Shown here in pieces: positions 1-8,896 of a DNA stretch of 64,000 nt (the stretch's first letter is position 1; each line of letters opens with the position of its first letter). Source of the DNA: Pseudomonadota bacterium. Its GTDB lineage: Bacteria > Pseudomonadota > Gammaproteobacteria > Burkholderiales > Methylophilaceae. The stretch is from NCBI GenBank assembly GCA_029782295.1, contig JAKOVB010000168.1, forward strand, positions 105,250-169,249. The letters are read 5' to 3'. A program made the position numbers and the translations under genes. The notes below the pieces were generated by a model. The model had not been told where the DNA came from. It saw nothing but the letters and a program-made list of their open reading frames with translations, and ran no database searches.

Positions 1-1
1 A

Positions 2-889
2 GGGCAGGAGGCCTTGGGGTACGTCCTCTCCTATGCGTCCCTGGCGGATGCGCTGGATCGTCAGCTGCTTGAAGCCGGTGCTGCCAGGGTTCTGAACGAC
101 ACCCGGGTGGATGCCCTGGAATCGGCGGAAGCGGAAGCCCGTGTCCACTACTCAGGCGCCGGCGCAAGCGGCAGTATGGCCGCGCGGCTGGTCGTGTTGG
201 CCGATGGCGGGCGTAGCCTGAACGATCTTCCCGGCATGAAGCGGGAAGTGCGCGAATATGGCCATTGCGCGGTGGTCGGGCGCGTGACCTGCGAATTCGA
301 TCATCGCCATATCGCCTACGAACGTTTTACGCCGGAAGGTCCGGTGGCTTTGCTCCCGGATGGTGAGCGAGGCTTTGCGCTGGTCTGGACCGCCGACCCG
401 GTCTCGGCGGAGGTGTTGTGCGGGTTGGATGATGCCGCCTTTCTGGAGCGCCTTCGCCGCCATTTCGGAGATCGCGTCGGTCGCTTCCTCACCATCTCGG
501 GGCGGGCCGCTTTCCCTTTGAAGCTGGCAACGCTGAGGCCCGTGACCGCGCCCCATCTGGCTGTGGTCGGCAACGCCGCCCAGACCTTGCACCCGGTGGC
601 CGGGCAGGGCTTCAATATCGGCTTGCGTGACGCCTGGGAACTGGCGCTGACCTTGCGCGACACCTCTGCTCAGGACGTTGGCGGCCCGGAGATGCTGGCG
701 CGCTACCGCGCCCGTCGGCAACTGGATACCGGGGGGGGCATCTTCTTTACCGATTTTCTGGTGCGGGCTTTTTCCAATGACCTGCCCGGGCTTGCGGCTG
801 CCCGAGGCGCCGGATTGACCCTGCTGGAACTGGTGGCACCGGCCAAGCGTTTCGTGGCGCGTAAAATGAGTTTCGGAGCAAACGGATGA
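2..889 (+). CDS. ubiH: 2-octaprenyl-6-methoxyphenol hydroxylase UbiH (5' end cut by window)
   Basis: This is a flavin-dependent aromatic hydroxylase of ubiquinone biosynthesis. The reading frame is open to the left edge, so roughly the first 100 residues, including the dinucleotide-binding GxGxxG, lie outside the window. The visible 295 residues carry the second FAD-binding motif GNAAQTLHPVAGQGFN, which is very UbiH-like, and the C-terminal TGGGIFFTDFL region. The stop codon overlaps the start of the next hydroxylase by 4 bases (ATGA), so the two are co-translated. An eight-G run inside the gene leaves the frame intact. The TTG at 14 is an internal Leu codon, not a start. Confidence 0.9.
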   Translation, partial: GQEALGYVLSYASLADALDRQLLEAGAARVLNDTRVDALESAEAEARVHYSGAGASGSMAARLVVLADGGRSLNDLPGMKREVREYGHCAVVGRVTCEFDHRHIAYERFTPEGPVALLPDGERGFALVWTADPVSAEVLCGLDDAAFLERLRRHFGDRVGRFLTISGRAAFPLKLATLRPVTAPHLAVVGNAAQTLHPVAGQGFNIGLRDAWELALTLRDTSAQDVGGPEMLARYRARRQLDTGGGIFFTDFLVRAFSNDLPGLAAARGAGLTLLELVAPAKRFVARKMSFGANG

Positions 890-2061
890 GCGGAGCGCAC
901 GATTTTGACGTGATCATCATCGGCGGTGGCCTGGTGGGGGCGGCTCTGGCGCTCGCATTGCAGGACAGCGGTTTGCGGCTGGCGCTGGTCGAATCCGGTC
1001 CGGCGACGATGCTGCCGGATGACGGGAGCTGGGACAGCCGGATCTATGCCATCAGTCCTGGCAATGCTCGCTTTCTGGACAGTTTGGGCGCATGGTCCGA
1101 TCTCGATCAGTCGCGTGTCATGCCGATCGAGGAAATGCGTATCTGGGGCGACGAGGGGGCCGAGCTCGATTTCAGTGCTTACGAGGGCGGTGCGGCGAAT
1201 CTCGGCTACATCGTCGAGAGCCGCCTGATGCAGGCCGGACTGTGGACGCGCCTGCAGGCAACCGATGCCGTCACCCTGTTGGTCGGGACGCGATGTGCCG
1301 CCTTGAATCTGGAAGACGGGCAGGCCACACTGCACCTGACCGATGGTCGGGTGCTCAGCGCCGGGCTGGTGGTCGGTGCGGACGGCGCCAATTCCTGGAC
1401 GCGGACTCAGGCCGGGCTGGGCGTCGAAACCAGCGATTACCGGCAGCACGGGGTGGTGGCGAATTTTGCCACCAGCCGCGCTCACGGCGGCATTGCCCGC
1501 CAGTGGTTCCGGGAGGACGGGATCCTCGCCTGGCTCCCTCTGCCGGGGCAACGCATGTCCATGGTCTGGTCCACTGCGCCGCAACATGCACGGCAATTGC
1601 TGGACCTGTCGCCGGATCAGCTTTGTGCGGCTGTGGCCGCAGCAGGGCAGGAAACGCTGGGCGAGTTGCAGTTGCTGACGCCGCCAGCCGCTTTCCCGTT
1701 GCGTTTGCAGAATGCCGAGGTGATGGTGCGGCCGCGCCTGGCCCTGGTCGGTGATGCGGCCCACCTGGTGCACCCGCTAGCCGGGCAGGGGGTCAATCTC
1801 GGGTTCCATGATGCAGAATGCCTGGCCCGTGTATTATCTGGGCGCGGCCTGCAGACGGATGTCGGCGATTACGGCCTGTTGCGCAGCTACGAACGTGCGC
1901 GCCAGATGGATATCCGGGCCATGCAGCTCCTGACGGATCAATTGCATGCGTTGTTTGGCAGCAGGCTCCCGCTGCTCGGCGCCTTGAGGAATTGGGGGAT
2001 GAAATTCACTAACCGCCAGAAATGGCTTAAGCGTCGCCTGATGGCGCACGCGATGACATGA
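886..2061 (+). CDS. FAD-dependent ubiquinone biosynthesis hydroxylase (UbiI/UbiF/VisC family)
   Basis: This 391-residue monooxygenase is the second flavoprotein hydroxylase of the ubiquinone pathway here. The N-terminus has the Rossmann motif IIIGGGLVGAALALAL (residues about 10-25). Near residue 288 is GDAAHLVHPLAGQGVNLG, the ribityl-binding motif of the family. It starts inside the last codons of ubiH. Family members hydroxylate different ring positions (C1, C5 or C6), and sequence reading alone does not say which, so no symbol is given. The length is normal and no key motif is missing. Confidence 0.88.
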   Translation: MSGAHDFDVIIIGGGLVGAALALALQDSGLRLALVESGPATMLPDDGSWDSRIYAISPGNARFLDSLGAWSDLDQSRVMPIEEMRIWGDEGAELDFSAYEGGAANLGYIVESRLMQAGLWTRLQATDAVTLLVGTRCAALNLEDGQATLHLTDGRVLSAGLVVGADGANSWTRTQAGLGVETSDYRQHGVVANFATSRAHGGIARQWFREDGILAWLPLPGQRMSMVWSTAPQHARQLLDLSPDQLCAAVAAAGQETLGELQLLTPPAAFPLRLQNAEVMVRPRLALVGDAAHLVHPLAGQGVNLGFHDAECLARVLSGRGLQTDVGDYGLLRSYERARQMDIRAMQLLTDQLHALFGSRLPLLGALRNWGMKFTNRQKWLKRRLMAHAMT

Positions 2062-2072
2062 GGGAAAAGACG

Positions 2073-2777
2073 ATGTTGAAGAAACTGGCAGGGGTGTTGC
2101 TGGCAAGTTCGCTGGCGCTGAATGTGTGGGCGGATGAGGCCTCGTTGAAAAAGGCGATCGAGGCCGCCTACCCCAAGCTCAAAGTCTACAGCGTGACCAA
2201 AACGCCGTTCAATGGCCTGTATGAGGTGTTTCTCGGGGAAGAGATTTTCTACACGGATGAAAAGTTTACCTATTTCATCGTCGAGGGGCGCCTGATCGAT
2301 GCCAAGTCACGCAAGAACCTGACTGCTGACCGCATGGAAGAGCTGACCAAAGTCGATTTCAACAATCTCCCGCTGAATCAGGCGATCAAGGTGGTGAAGG
2401 GCAATGGCAGCCGCAAGCTGGCCGTATTTTCCGATCCGGATTGCCCGTTCTGCAAGCAACTTGAACAGCAGGGGCTGGCCGGACTCAACGACGTGACCAT
2501 CTACACCTTCCTGTTCCCGCTGAATGAATTGCATCCGGACGCGGCCAACAAGGCTCGGGCCATCTGGTGTGCGCCGGACCGTACCAAGGCCTGGCAGGAC
2601 TGGATGATGAATGGGCAGCTGCCCAAGACGGTCAACAATTGCAACAACCCTGTCGACCAGAATGCGGAACTGGGCAAGAGGCTGGGCGTGCGTGGAACAC
2701 CTTTGCTGGTGTTTGCGAACGGCAAGCGTGTGTCCGGCGCCATTCCGTTGCAGGAAATCGAGAACCGCCTGAAATAA
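2073..2777 (+). CDS. dsbC: periplasmic thiol:disulfide isomerase DsbC
   Basis: This is a disulfide isomerase that repairs wrongly paired cysteines of secreted proteins. A Sec signal peptide (MLKKLAGVLLASSLALNVWA) is followed by the dimerisation domain, then a thioredoxin fold with active site DPDCPFCKQ (about residue 123) and the cis-proline loop RGTPLLVF. The active site is CPFC rather than the CGYC of E. coli. An upstream ATG at 2058 overlaps the previous stop. I prefer 2073 because GAGG precedes it at good spacing and the signal peptide then starts cleanly. The last codons form the left arm of a terminator hairpin. Confidence 0.9.
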   Translation: MLKKLAGVLLASSLALNVWADEASLKKAIEAAYPKLKVYSVTKTPFNGLYEVFLGEEIFYTDEKFTYFIVEGRLIDAKSRKNLTADRMEELTKVDFNNLPLNQAIKVVKGNGSRKLAVFSDPDCPFCKQLEQQGLAGLNDVTIYTFLFPLNELHPDAANKARAIWCAPDRTKAWQDWMMNGQLPKTVNNCNNPVDQNAELGKRLGVRGTPLLVFANGKRVSGAIPLQEIENRLK

Positions 2778-2789
2778 TCCAGGCGGTTT
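2763..2789 (+). terminator. intrinsic terminator overlapping the dsbC stop codon
   Basis: A 9-bp perfect stem (AACCGCCTG / CAGGCGGTT) with an 8-nt loop AAATAATC that contains the stop codon. It is followed by only a short T tract. It separates dsbC from the convergent pilC, whose end lies 14 bases further on. Confidence 0.6.
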
Positions 2790-2802
2790 CGTCGGGCCGG
2801 GC

Positions 2803-4017
2803 TTAAACCACCTGGCCCATCTTGAAGATTGGCAGGTACATGGCAATCACGAGGCCACCGATCAGCGTACCGAGAACCACCATGATCACGGGTTCCATCA
2901 GGCTGGAGAGGGCCTCCACCGCGTCGTCCACTTCGGCTTCGAAGAAGTCGGCCACCTTGGAGAGCATGGAATCCAGTGCGCCGGACTCTTCGCCGATGGC
3001 CACCATCTGCAGCACCATGTTCGGAAAAACCTCGGAATTCTGCATCGCCACCGTCAGGCTGGTGCCGGTCGACACTTCGCTCTGGATGCGCTTGGTCGCA
3101 TCGTAATAGACCCGGTTGCCGGCGGCACCGGCCACCGAATCCAGTGCGTCGACGAGCGGAACGCCTGCGGCAAACATGGTGGATAGTGTGCGGGCGAAGC
3201 GCGCTACCGTGGCTTTGCGAACCAGGTCGCCGAACACCGGGGCTTTCAGCAGCAGCCGGTCCATCGTGGCCTGCATTTTTGTCGAACGCTTCCAGGTGTA
3301 GAGGAAGAAATAGATCCCGCCACCCACCGAGCTGAAGATCGCCCACCAGTAGGACACGAAGAAATCCGACATGCCGATCACGACCATGGTCGGTGCCGGG
3401 AGATCCGCGCCAAAGCCGGAGAACAGATCCTTGAAGGCCGGAATCACGAAGATCATGATCACGGCCGTGATGATGAAGGCCACGACGATAATCGCCACCG
3501 GGTAGAACAGAGCGGATTTGATCTTGCTCTTGATGGCCTGGATCTTTTCCTTGTAGGACGCCAGACGGTCCAGCAGGTCATCCAGAATGCCGGCCTGCTC
3601 GCCGGCATTGACCAGATTGCAGTAGAGCGCGTCGAAGTATAGCGGGTATTTCTTGAAGGCGACGGATAGGCTGCTGCCGGTCTCGACGTCATTCTTGATG
3701 TCGCCCAGCAGCTTGCTGACGGCCGGATTGTTGTGTCCCTTACCGACAATATCGAAAGCTTGCAGCAGCGGTACGCCGGATTTCATCATGGTGGCCAGTT
3801 GGCGGGTAAACAGGGTGACATCCTTGTCCGTGACCTTGCCGCCGCCTGCACGCAGGGCGCTCTGCTTCTTAATCTTGAGGACGGTGATGCCCTGGCGGCG
3901 TAGGGTGGCGTTGACGAACGCCTCGCCCGAGGCCTTCATCTCCCCTTTGATCTTCTTGCCTTTCTTGTCCGTGCCCTCCCAGGCGTACGTGACTTCCTTG
4001 CTCGCGGATGCTGCCAT
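2803..4017 (-). CDS. pilC: type IV pilus inner-membrane platform protein PilC
   Basis: This is the platform protein of type IV pili, on which the PilB and PilT motors act. The 404-residue protein has two tandem GspF domains, each ending in hydrophobic segments: ALFYPVAIIVVAFIITAVIM near residue 170, a second segment near 215-235, and a C-terminal VLGTLIGGLVIAMYLPIF. The start YAWEGTDKKGKKIKGE is typical of PilC. It follows pilB with a 10-base gap. The usual third partner, pilD, is about 30 kb away in this window. Confidence 0.93.
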   Translation of the reverse strand: MAASASKEVTYAWEGTDKKGKKIKGEMKASGEAFVNATLRRQGITVLKIKKQSALRAGGGKVTDKDVTLFTRQLATMMKSGVPLLQAFDIVGKGHNNPAVSKLLGDIKNDVETGSSLSVAFKKYPLYFDALYCNLVNAGEQAGILDDLLDRLASYKEKIQAIKSKIKSALFYPVAIIVVAFIITAVIMIFVIPAFKDLFSGFGADLPAPTMVVIGMSDFFVSYWWAIFSSVGGGIYFFLYTWKRSTKMQATMDRLLLKAPVFGDLVRKATVARFARTLSTMFAAGVPLVDALDSVAGAAGNRVYYDATKRIQSEVSTGTSLTVAMQNSEVFPNMVLQMVAIGEESGALDSMLSKVADFFEAEVDDAVEALSSLMEPVIMVVLGTLIGGLVIAMYLPIFKMGQVV

Positions 4018-4027
4018 CTGGTTATCC

Positions 4028-5755
4028 TTATTCGTTCGTGCAGGCTTCGACTTCCTCGAGGGAAGTCAGCCCCTGTTTGACTTTCAGCAAGCCGGACTGG
4101 CGCAAATCCCTGACGCCCTCACGCCGTGCCTGGTCCGCGATATCGTGCGCGGTGCCGTTTTTCATGATGATGCGGCTCATTTCTTCGGTGATCGGCATCA
4201 CCTGGTAGATACCGACCCGCCCCTTGTAGCCTCGACCGCTGCAGGCTTCGCAGCCGCCTTCCTTGGGACCATATAGAGTCCAGCTGCCATCCAGCTCTTC
4301 TTCCGAGAATCCAGCGCGCAACAGGGCTTCCTTGGGGATGTCGACCGGGTGCTTGCAGTTCTTGCAGAGGCGGCGCGCCAGTCGCTGAGCGGTGATCAGA
4401 ATCACCGAGGAGGCGATGTTGAAGGGGGCGACACCCATATTCATCAGTCGGGTCAGGGTGCCGGGTGCGTCGTTGGTATGCAGGGTGGATAACACCATGT
4501 GGCCCGTCTGGGCGGCCTTGATGGCGATGTCCGCCGTTTCAAGGTCGCGGATTTCACCTACCATGATCACGTCGGGATCCTGCCGCAGGAAGGATTTGAG
4601 CGCCGCCGCGAAAGTCAGCCCGGCCTTGTCGTTGACGTTGACCTGATTGACGCCGGGCAGGTTGATTTCCGCAGGGTCTTCCGCGGTCGAGATGTTGATG
4701 CCCGGTTCGTTGAGAATGTTCAGGCAGGTGTACAGGGAAACGGTCTTGCCCGAGCCGGTCGGGCCGGTGACCAGCACCATGCCGTAGGGACGCTGCACGG
4801 CGGCCAGCAGGGCTTCCTTCTGATCCGGCTCGTAGCCCAGGGCTTCGATGCCCAGCGTGGCGCTGGAGGGATCCAGGATACGCATCACGATCTTTTCCCC
4901 TTGCAGGGTGGGTAGCGTGCTGACGCGGAAGTCGATGGCGCGCGTTTTGGAGAGTACCAGCTTCATGCGCCCGTCCTGGGGAACGCGTTTTTCGGCGATG
5001 TCGAGTCCCGAAATCACCTTGATGCGTGAGGCCAGCTTGTCCTTGATCGCCAGAGGGGGGCGGGCAATTTCACGCAATACCCCGTCAATACGGAAGCGGA
5101 TCCGGTAGAACTTTTCATAGGGTTCGAAGTGCAGGTCGGACGCGCCGGCGTTGATGGCATCCAGCAGCATTTTCTGCAGATACTTGACCACCGGGGCGTC
5201 GTCGATTTCCGCGGATTGGGCTGTGGCGTCTGCCGAGGCCTCCTCGTCGCTCTGAATGTCGAGATCGATGTCCTCATCGACGTTGAGCGATTTCATCGAA
5301 GTGTCACCAGCCTCGACGATCTTGTCGATCCAGCGGCCCAGCTTGTCGTCTTCGACGACGACGGGCGACAGTGTCATCCCAGCCTGGAACTGCACCGTAT
5401 CCAGGGCATGCAGGTTGGTCGGGTCGGAAAGGGCGACGAACAAGGTGTTGCCGCGTGTCTGTAATGCCATGACGCGGCCGCTCTGCACCAGTTTCAGATC
5501 GATCGCCTTTTGCGGCAGGTAGTCGAAATTGATTGAATTCAGGTCGAATAGCGGAAAACCGAAAGACATCGCGGCGGTTTCGGCGACCTGCAACGCAGTG
5601 AGTTTGTGACTTTGCACCAGTTTGGTGACGAACGGGGTGTTCTCCGCCAGCGCCTGGGATTGGATGGACTCGGCTTCGGCTTCGGTCAGAAGCTTGTCCT
5701 GGATCAGCATGCGGGCGAGTCCGCCCAGCTTGGAAGATGAGGTAGCAGTTGCCAT
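4028..5755 (-). CDS. pilB: type IV pilus extension ATPase PilB
   Basis: This is the cytoplasmic hexameric ATPase that powers pilus extension. The N-terminal MshEN/GspE-N domain is followed by the ATPase core with Walker A GPTGSGKT, Asp box, Walker B and His box. A zinc-binding CKNC...CEAC pair of cysteine motifs is near the C-terminus. The frame is open 22 codons further upstream. I chose the internal ATG (MATATSSSKLGG), giving 575 residues, close to other PilB proteins, though no strong ribosome site is visible. Co-transcription with pilC is very likely. Confidence 0.92.
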   Translation of the reverse strand: MATATSSSKLGGLARMLIQDKLLTEAEAESIQSQALAENTPFVTKLVQSHKLTALQVAETAAMSFGFPLFDLNSINFDYLPQKAIDLKLVQSGRVMALQTRGNTLFVALSDPTNLHALDTVQFQAGMTLSPVVVEDDKLGRWIDKIVEAGDTSMKSLNVDEDIDLDIQSDEEASADATAQSAEIDDAPVVKYLQKMLLDAINAGASDLHFEPYEKFYRIRFRIDGVLREIARPPLAIKDKLASRIKVISGLDIAEKRVPQDGRMKLVLSKTRAIDFRVSTLPTLQGEKIVMRILDPSSATLGIEALGYEPDQKEALLAAVQRPYGMVLVTGPTGSGKTVSLYTCLNILNEPGINISTAEDPAEINLPGVNQVNVNDKAGLTFAAALKSFLRQDPDVIMVGEIRDLETADIAIKAAQTGHMVLSTLHTNDAPGTLTRLMNMGVAPFNIASSVILITAQRLARRLCKNCKHPVDIPKEALLRAGFSEEELDGSWTLYGPKEGGCEACSGRGYKGRVGIYQVMPITEEMSRIIMKNGTAHDIADQARREGVRDLRQSGLLKVKQGLTSLEEVEACTNE

Positions 5756-6087
5756 GTCGAATCTTGCGGGTTGTGTCCTGATCACCTTGGAAGCAAGCGC
5801 TATAACGCTTGAATGATGCACGCTGGTCAGGGGTTTGTAAAGATTCTAATTTCCGGTCAAATAACCCCGCAGGAATTCTTGGTGGCGGCAAGGCCTTAAA
5901 TTGATGACTGCCTGGAAAATAGACCCTGAAAATAACCTTAAAAAATGCTTGACTTATTGAAATAACCCACGTAAAAAAGCGCTTCAGGCGTTTGGATTCA
6001 AGTTTTTTGTAGCCGGCATCACCGACTTAAGGTCTTGAAATACAAACTTTGGGGACGCCTCCCCTGGTTTATGCAAGGAAGTAAGAA
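5756..6087. other. 332-base intergenic region: pilB upstream region and csp leader
   Basis: There is no gene here. The left part holds an inverted repeat CAAGCG-CTATAA-CGCTTG (5794-5811) upstream of pilB. The right part is A/T-rich and holds a likely csp promoter. A long untranslated leader of about 100 bases follows, with a small dyad GGGGA-CGCC-TCCCC near 6050-6064. Long leaders are usual for cold-shock genes. The function of the repeats is not known. Confidence 0.5.
5949..5977 (+). promoter_or_regulatory. candidate sigma-70 promoter of the cold-shock gene
   Basis: TTGACT (5/6 to the -35 consensus), a 17-bp spacer, then TAAAAA (4/6 to the -10). A start near 5984 would leave a leader of about 100 bases before the ATG. 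Confidence 0.45.
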
Positions 6088-6291
6088 ATGGCAACTGGTA
6101 CTGTTAAGTGGTTCAATGACTCCAAGGGTTTTGGCTTCATTACCCCGGACGAAGGTGGTGACGATCTGTTCGCGCACTTTTCCGCGATTGTCGCCTCCGG
6201 CTACAAGAGCCTGAAAGAAGGCGAAAAGGTGACTTTCGATGTGACCGAAGGCCCGAAGGGCAAGCAGGCATCGAACATTCAGAAGGCCTAA
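6088..6291 (+). CDS. cold-shock domain protein (CspA family)
   Basis: This 67-residue single cold-shock domain protein is an RNA/DNA chaperone that melts mRNA secondary structure. The RNP1 motif KGFGFI and the RNP2-like DLFAHF are intact, and the family opening [11 protein letters not shown] is present. The ribosome site AAGGAAGTAAG precedes the ATG. It stands alone, with its own promoter and terminator. Whether it is cold-induced or constitutive cannot be told from the sequence. Confidence 0.95.
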   Translation: MATGTVKWFNDSKGFGFITPDEGGDDLFAHFSAIVASGYKSLKEGEKVTFDVTEGPKGKQASNIQKA

Positions 6292-6307
6292 GTAGTACAG
6301 TCTTCAT

Positions 6308-6340
6308 AAAAGCGGCTCGTTGAAACGAGCCGCTTTTTTT
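6308..6340 (+). terminator. intrinsic terminator of the cold-shock gene
   Basis: AAAGCGGCTCGTT and its complement AACGAGCCGCTTT pair around a short GAAA-type loop and are followed by a T tract. The flanking A and T runs make it usable from both strands, so it can also stop cbbR transcription coming from the right. Confidence 0.85.
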
Positions 6341-6355
6341 ATCCTGCTTTCCCGG

Positions 6356-7249
6356 TCAAGCCGGGTTTTTCTCCAGCAGGAACTGCTTGAACGCCTGTGC
6401 CACGGCGGAGAGTCGCTTGCCCTGACGGTGCACGATGTACCAGTGCCGCATGATGGGGAAGGATTCCACATCGAGGACCACCAGTCGGTGGGTTTCCAGT
6501 TCCAGTGTTACCGTGTTCAGCGACAGGATGCCCAGCCCCATTCCGGCCTGCACGGCCTGCTTGATCGCTTCGTTTGTGCTCATTTCCGTACCGGTCGTCA
6601 GCCGGATGCCCTGGCTGGTAAAAAATCGTTCCATCGCGATGCGTGTGCCTGACCCCTGCTCTCGTACCAGAAATGTTTCCTGCTGAATTCTCGAAAGCGG
6701 GATGGCGTGCTCCTTCGCCAGGGGATGATCTGGCGGCGCGATGATGACCAGCGGGTTCTCCATGAATGAGATGGCTTCCAGCCCGAGGTTTTCCGGCGGC
6801 CGCCCCATGATGGCGACGTCCATGTCGCTGTGAGCGAGCTGTTGCAGCAAGGTTTCCCGATTGGTGACGTTCAGGCTGATGTTGATGCCGGGAAACTGTC
6901 TGTTGAATGAGCCGAGGAGCTGGGGCATGAAATAACTGGCGGTGCTGGCGACGGAAACCGACAGCCGGCCCTGACGCAGGCCTTTCATGTCTGCGAAGAC
7001 TGATTCTGCTTCATTGAGCAGTTGCAGGATGCTGCGGCTGTATCTTTGCATTTCCTGACCGGCTTCGGTCAGGTGGATTTTCTTGCCGACCTGGTCGAAG
7101 AGCGGCAGTCCGATTTCTTCTTCGAGTTGTTTGATCTGCATGGAAACCGCGGGCTGGGTCAGGTGCAGTTGTTCGGCGGCACGTGAGTGGCTCAGGTTTT
7201 GTGAAACGGCTTCGAATACTTTGAGCTGACGTAGCGTAAGATGCAACAT
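6356..7249 (-). CDS. cbbR: LysR-type regulator CbbR of the Calvin cycle genes
   Basis: This 297-residue LysR regulator has an N-terminal winged helix-turn-helix (residues about 5-60; SRAAEQLHLTQPAVSMQIKQ) and a C-terminal effector-binding domain. It is divergent from cbbM, the standard position for CbbR. It should bind the 155-bp gap between the two genes, activate cbbM under carbon-fixing conditions and limit its own expression. The assignment rests on the LysR family plus the divergent RuBisCO gene. The downstream hairpin shared with the csp gene probably ends its mRNA. Confidence 0.93.
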   Translation of the reverse strand: MLHLTLRQLKVFEAVSQNLSHSRAAEQLHLTQPAVSMQIKQLEEEIGLPLFDQVGKKIHLTEAGQEMQRYSRSILQLLNEAESVFADMKGLRQGRLSVSVASTASYFMPQLLGSFNRQFPGINISLNVTNRETLLQQLAHSDMDVAIMGRPPENLGLEAISFMENPLVIIAPPDHPLAKEHAIPLSRIQQETFLVREQGSGTRIAMERFFTSQGIRLTTGTEMSTNEAIKQAVQAGMGLGILSLNTVTLELETHRLVVLDVESFPIMRHWYIVHRQGKRLSAVAQAFKQFLLEKNPA

Positions 7250-7266
7250 GGCTGGAATTTTTATCT

Positions 7267-7333
7267 ATAAGAAAAATCTTATGATAACAATTAAAAAGTC
7301 TGACTGTAACTTATGAATTAGTGGCGGTATAGT
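7267..7333 (+). promoter_or_regulatory. cbbR-cbbM intergenic operator and cbbM -10
   Basis: A dyad ATAAGA-AAAA-TCTTAT (7267-7282) in the A/T-rich gap has the TnA...TnA character of a LysR/CbbR site. TATAGT at 7328-7333 could be the cbbM -10. No good -35 lies 16-18 bp before it, as expected for an activator-dependent promoter. The ATG of cbbM has a strong GAGAGGAGA ribosome site. Confidence 0.55.
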
Positions 7334-7404
7334 GTTGTTCAAGCGAGATGCGCGAGATGTTTGCCGCCAGCTCCATAAAATTTATCGATTGAGAGGAGAA
7401 TGCA

Positions 7405-8784
7405 ATGGATCAGTCCGCACGTTATTCCGACCTGAGTCTTAAAGAAGAAGACCTGATCAAGGGTGGCAAACATATCCTGGTCGCCTATAAGATGAAGCCG
7501 AAGTCCGGTTATGGTTATCTGGAAGCGGCAGCCCACTTCGCGGCTGAGTCTTCTACCGGCACCAACGTTGAAGTTTCCACCACCGATGATTTCACCAAGG
7601 GCGTCGACGCGCTGGTGTATTACATCGATGAAGCCAACGAGGATATGCGTATTGCATACCCGCTGGACCTGTTCGACCGCAACATCACCGACGGTCGCAT
7701 GATGCTGGTCTCCTTCCTGACGCTGGCGATCGGTAACAACCAGGGCATGGGCGACATCGAGCATGCCAAGATGATCGACTTTTACGTGCCTGAGCGCGCC
7801 ATTCAATTGTTCGACGGCCCGTCCAAAGACATTTCCGACATGTGGCGTATCCTCGGCCGTCCGATCAAGGACGGCGGCTACATCGCCGGTACCATCATCA
7901 AGCCGAAGCTGGGCCTGCGCCCCGAGCCGTTCGCCAAGGCGGCCTACCAGTTCTGGCTGGGTGGTGACTTCATCAAGAACGACGAGCCGCAAGGCAACCA
8001 GACCTTCTGTCCGATGAAGAAGGTGATTCCCCTGGTCGTGGACGCCATGAAGCGTGCCCAGGACGAAACCGGCCAGGCCAAGCTGTTCTCCGCGAACATT
8101 ACTGCGGACGATCATTACGAAATGTGTGCCCGTGCCGACTACATCCTGGAAGCTTTCGGTCCGGACGCAGACAAGGTGGCTTTCCTGGTCGATGGTTACG
8201 TGGGTGGCCCGGGCATGGTGACCACTGCGCGTCGCCAGTACCCGAACCAGTACCTGCACTATCACCGCGCCGGTCACGGTGCCGTGACTTCCCCGTCCGC
8301 CAAGCGTGGTTACACCGCTTTCGTGCTGGCCAAGATGTCCCGTCTGCAAGGGGCGTCCGGCATCCACGTTGGCACCATGGGCTTCGGCAAGATGGAAGGC
8401 GAGGGCGACGACAAGATCATCGCCTACATGATCGAGCGCGACGAGTGCCAGGGTCCGGTCTACTACCAGAAGTGGTATGGCATGAAGCCGACCACCCCGA
8501 TCATCTCCGGCGGCATGAACGCACTGCGTCTGCCAGGCTTCTTCGAGAACCTGGGCCACGGTAACGTGATCAACACCGCGGGTGGTGGCTCCTACGGCCA
8601 CATTGACAGCCCGGCGGCCGGCGCGATCTCCCTGCGCCAGTCCTACGAGTGCTGGAAGGCCGGTGCCGATCCGATCGAGTGGGCCAAGGAGCACAAGGAG
8701 TTCGCACGTGCGTTCGAATCCTTCCCGAAGGATGCGGACAAGCTGTATCCGGGCTGGCGCGAAAAGCTGGGCGTGCACAAGTAA
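7405..8784 (+). CDS. cbbM: form II ribulose-bisphosphate carboxylase CbbM
   Basis: This enzyme fixes CO2 onto ribulose 1,5-bisphosphate in the Calvin cycle. The 459-residue length and the sequence are those of form II, which works as dimers of large subunits with no small subunit. Visible active-site elements are IIKPKLGLR (catalytic Lys), [14 protein letters not shown] (the carbamylated Lys and metal ligands Asp, Glu), [18 protein letters not shown], and the loop 6 lysine in [13 protein letters not shown]. Form II enzymes suit high CO2 and low O2. cbbQ and cbbO follow, after a terminator-like hairpin. No form I genes are in the window. Confidence 0.98.
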   Translation: MDQSARYSDLSLKEEDLIKGGKHILVAYKMKPKSGYGYLEAAAHFAAESSTGTNVEVSTTDDFTKGVDALVYYIDEANEDMRIAYPLDLFDRNITDGRMMLVSFLTLAIGNNQGMGDIEHAKMIDFYVPERAIQLFDGPSKDISDMWRILGRPIKDGGYIAGTIIKPKLGLRPEPFAKAAYQFWLGGDFIKNDEPQGNQTFCPMKKVIPLVVDAMKRAQDETGQAKLFSANITADDHYEMCARADYILEAFGPDADKVAFLVDGYVGGPGMVTTARRQYPNQYLHYHRAGHGAVTSPSAKRGYTAFVLAKMSRLQGASGIHVGTMGFGKMEGEGDDKIIAYMIERDECQGPVYYQKWYGMKPTTPIISGGMNALRLPGFFENLGHGNVINTAGGGSYGHIDSPAAGAISLRQSYECWKAGADPIEWAKEHKEFARAFESFPKDADKLYPGWREKLGVHK

Positions 8785-8815
8785 ACTAAGGGTGTCGAGA
8801 CACACCTGAAGCCAG

Positions 8816-8854
8816 AAGCCCCTGCGATCTCAATCTCCCGCAGGGGCTTTTTTT
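8816..8854 (+). terminator. terminator or attenuator between cbbM and cbbQ
   Basis: AAGCCCCTGCG and CGCAGGGGCTT form an 11-bp stem with a 12-nt loop, followed by a run of T. It has the form of a strong intrinsic terminator inside the cbbM-cbbQ-cbbO cluster, so cbbQO would be made by read-through in smaller amounts than cbbM. Confidence 0.85.
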
Positions 8855-8896
8855 CAGAATATTCCATAGTAATTTAGTCGGGTTTGCGAGGGCACC

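Noticed and set aside
731..738. Run of eight G in ubiH as a possible frameshift
   Set aside because: The frame on both sides matches the UbiH family and is unbroken, so there is no shift.
7339..8805. 488-codon open frame opposite cbbM
   Set aside because: Antisense shadow of a GC-rich, strongly biased gene; it has no family features, and cbbM on the other strand is certain.
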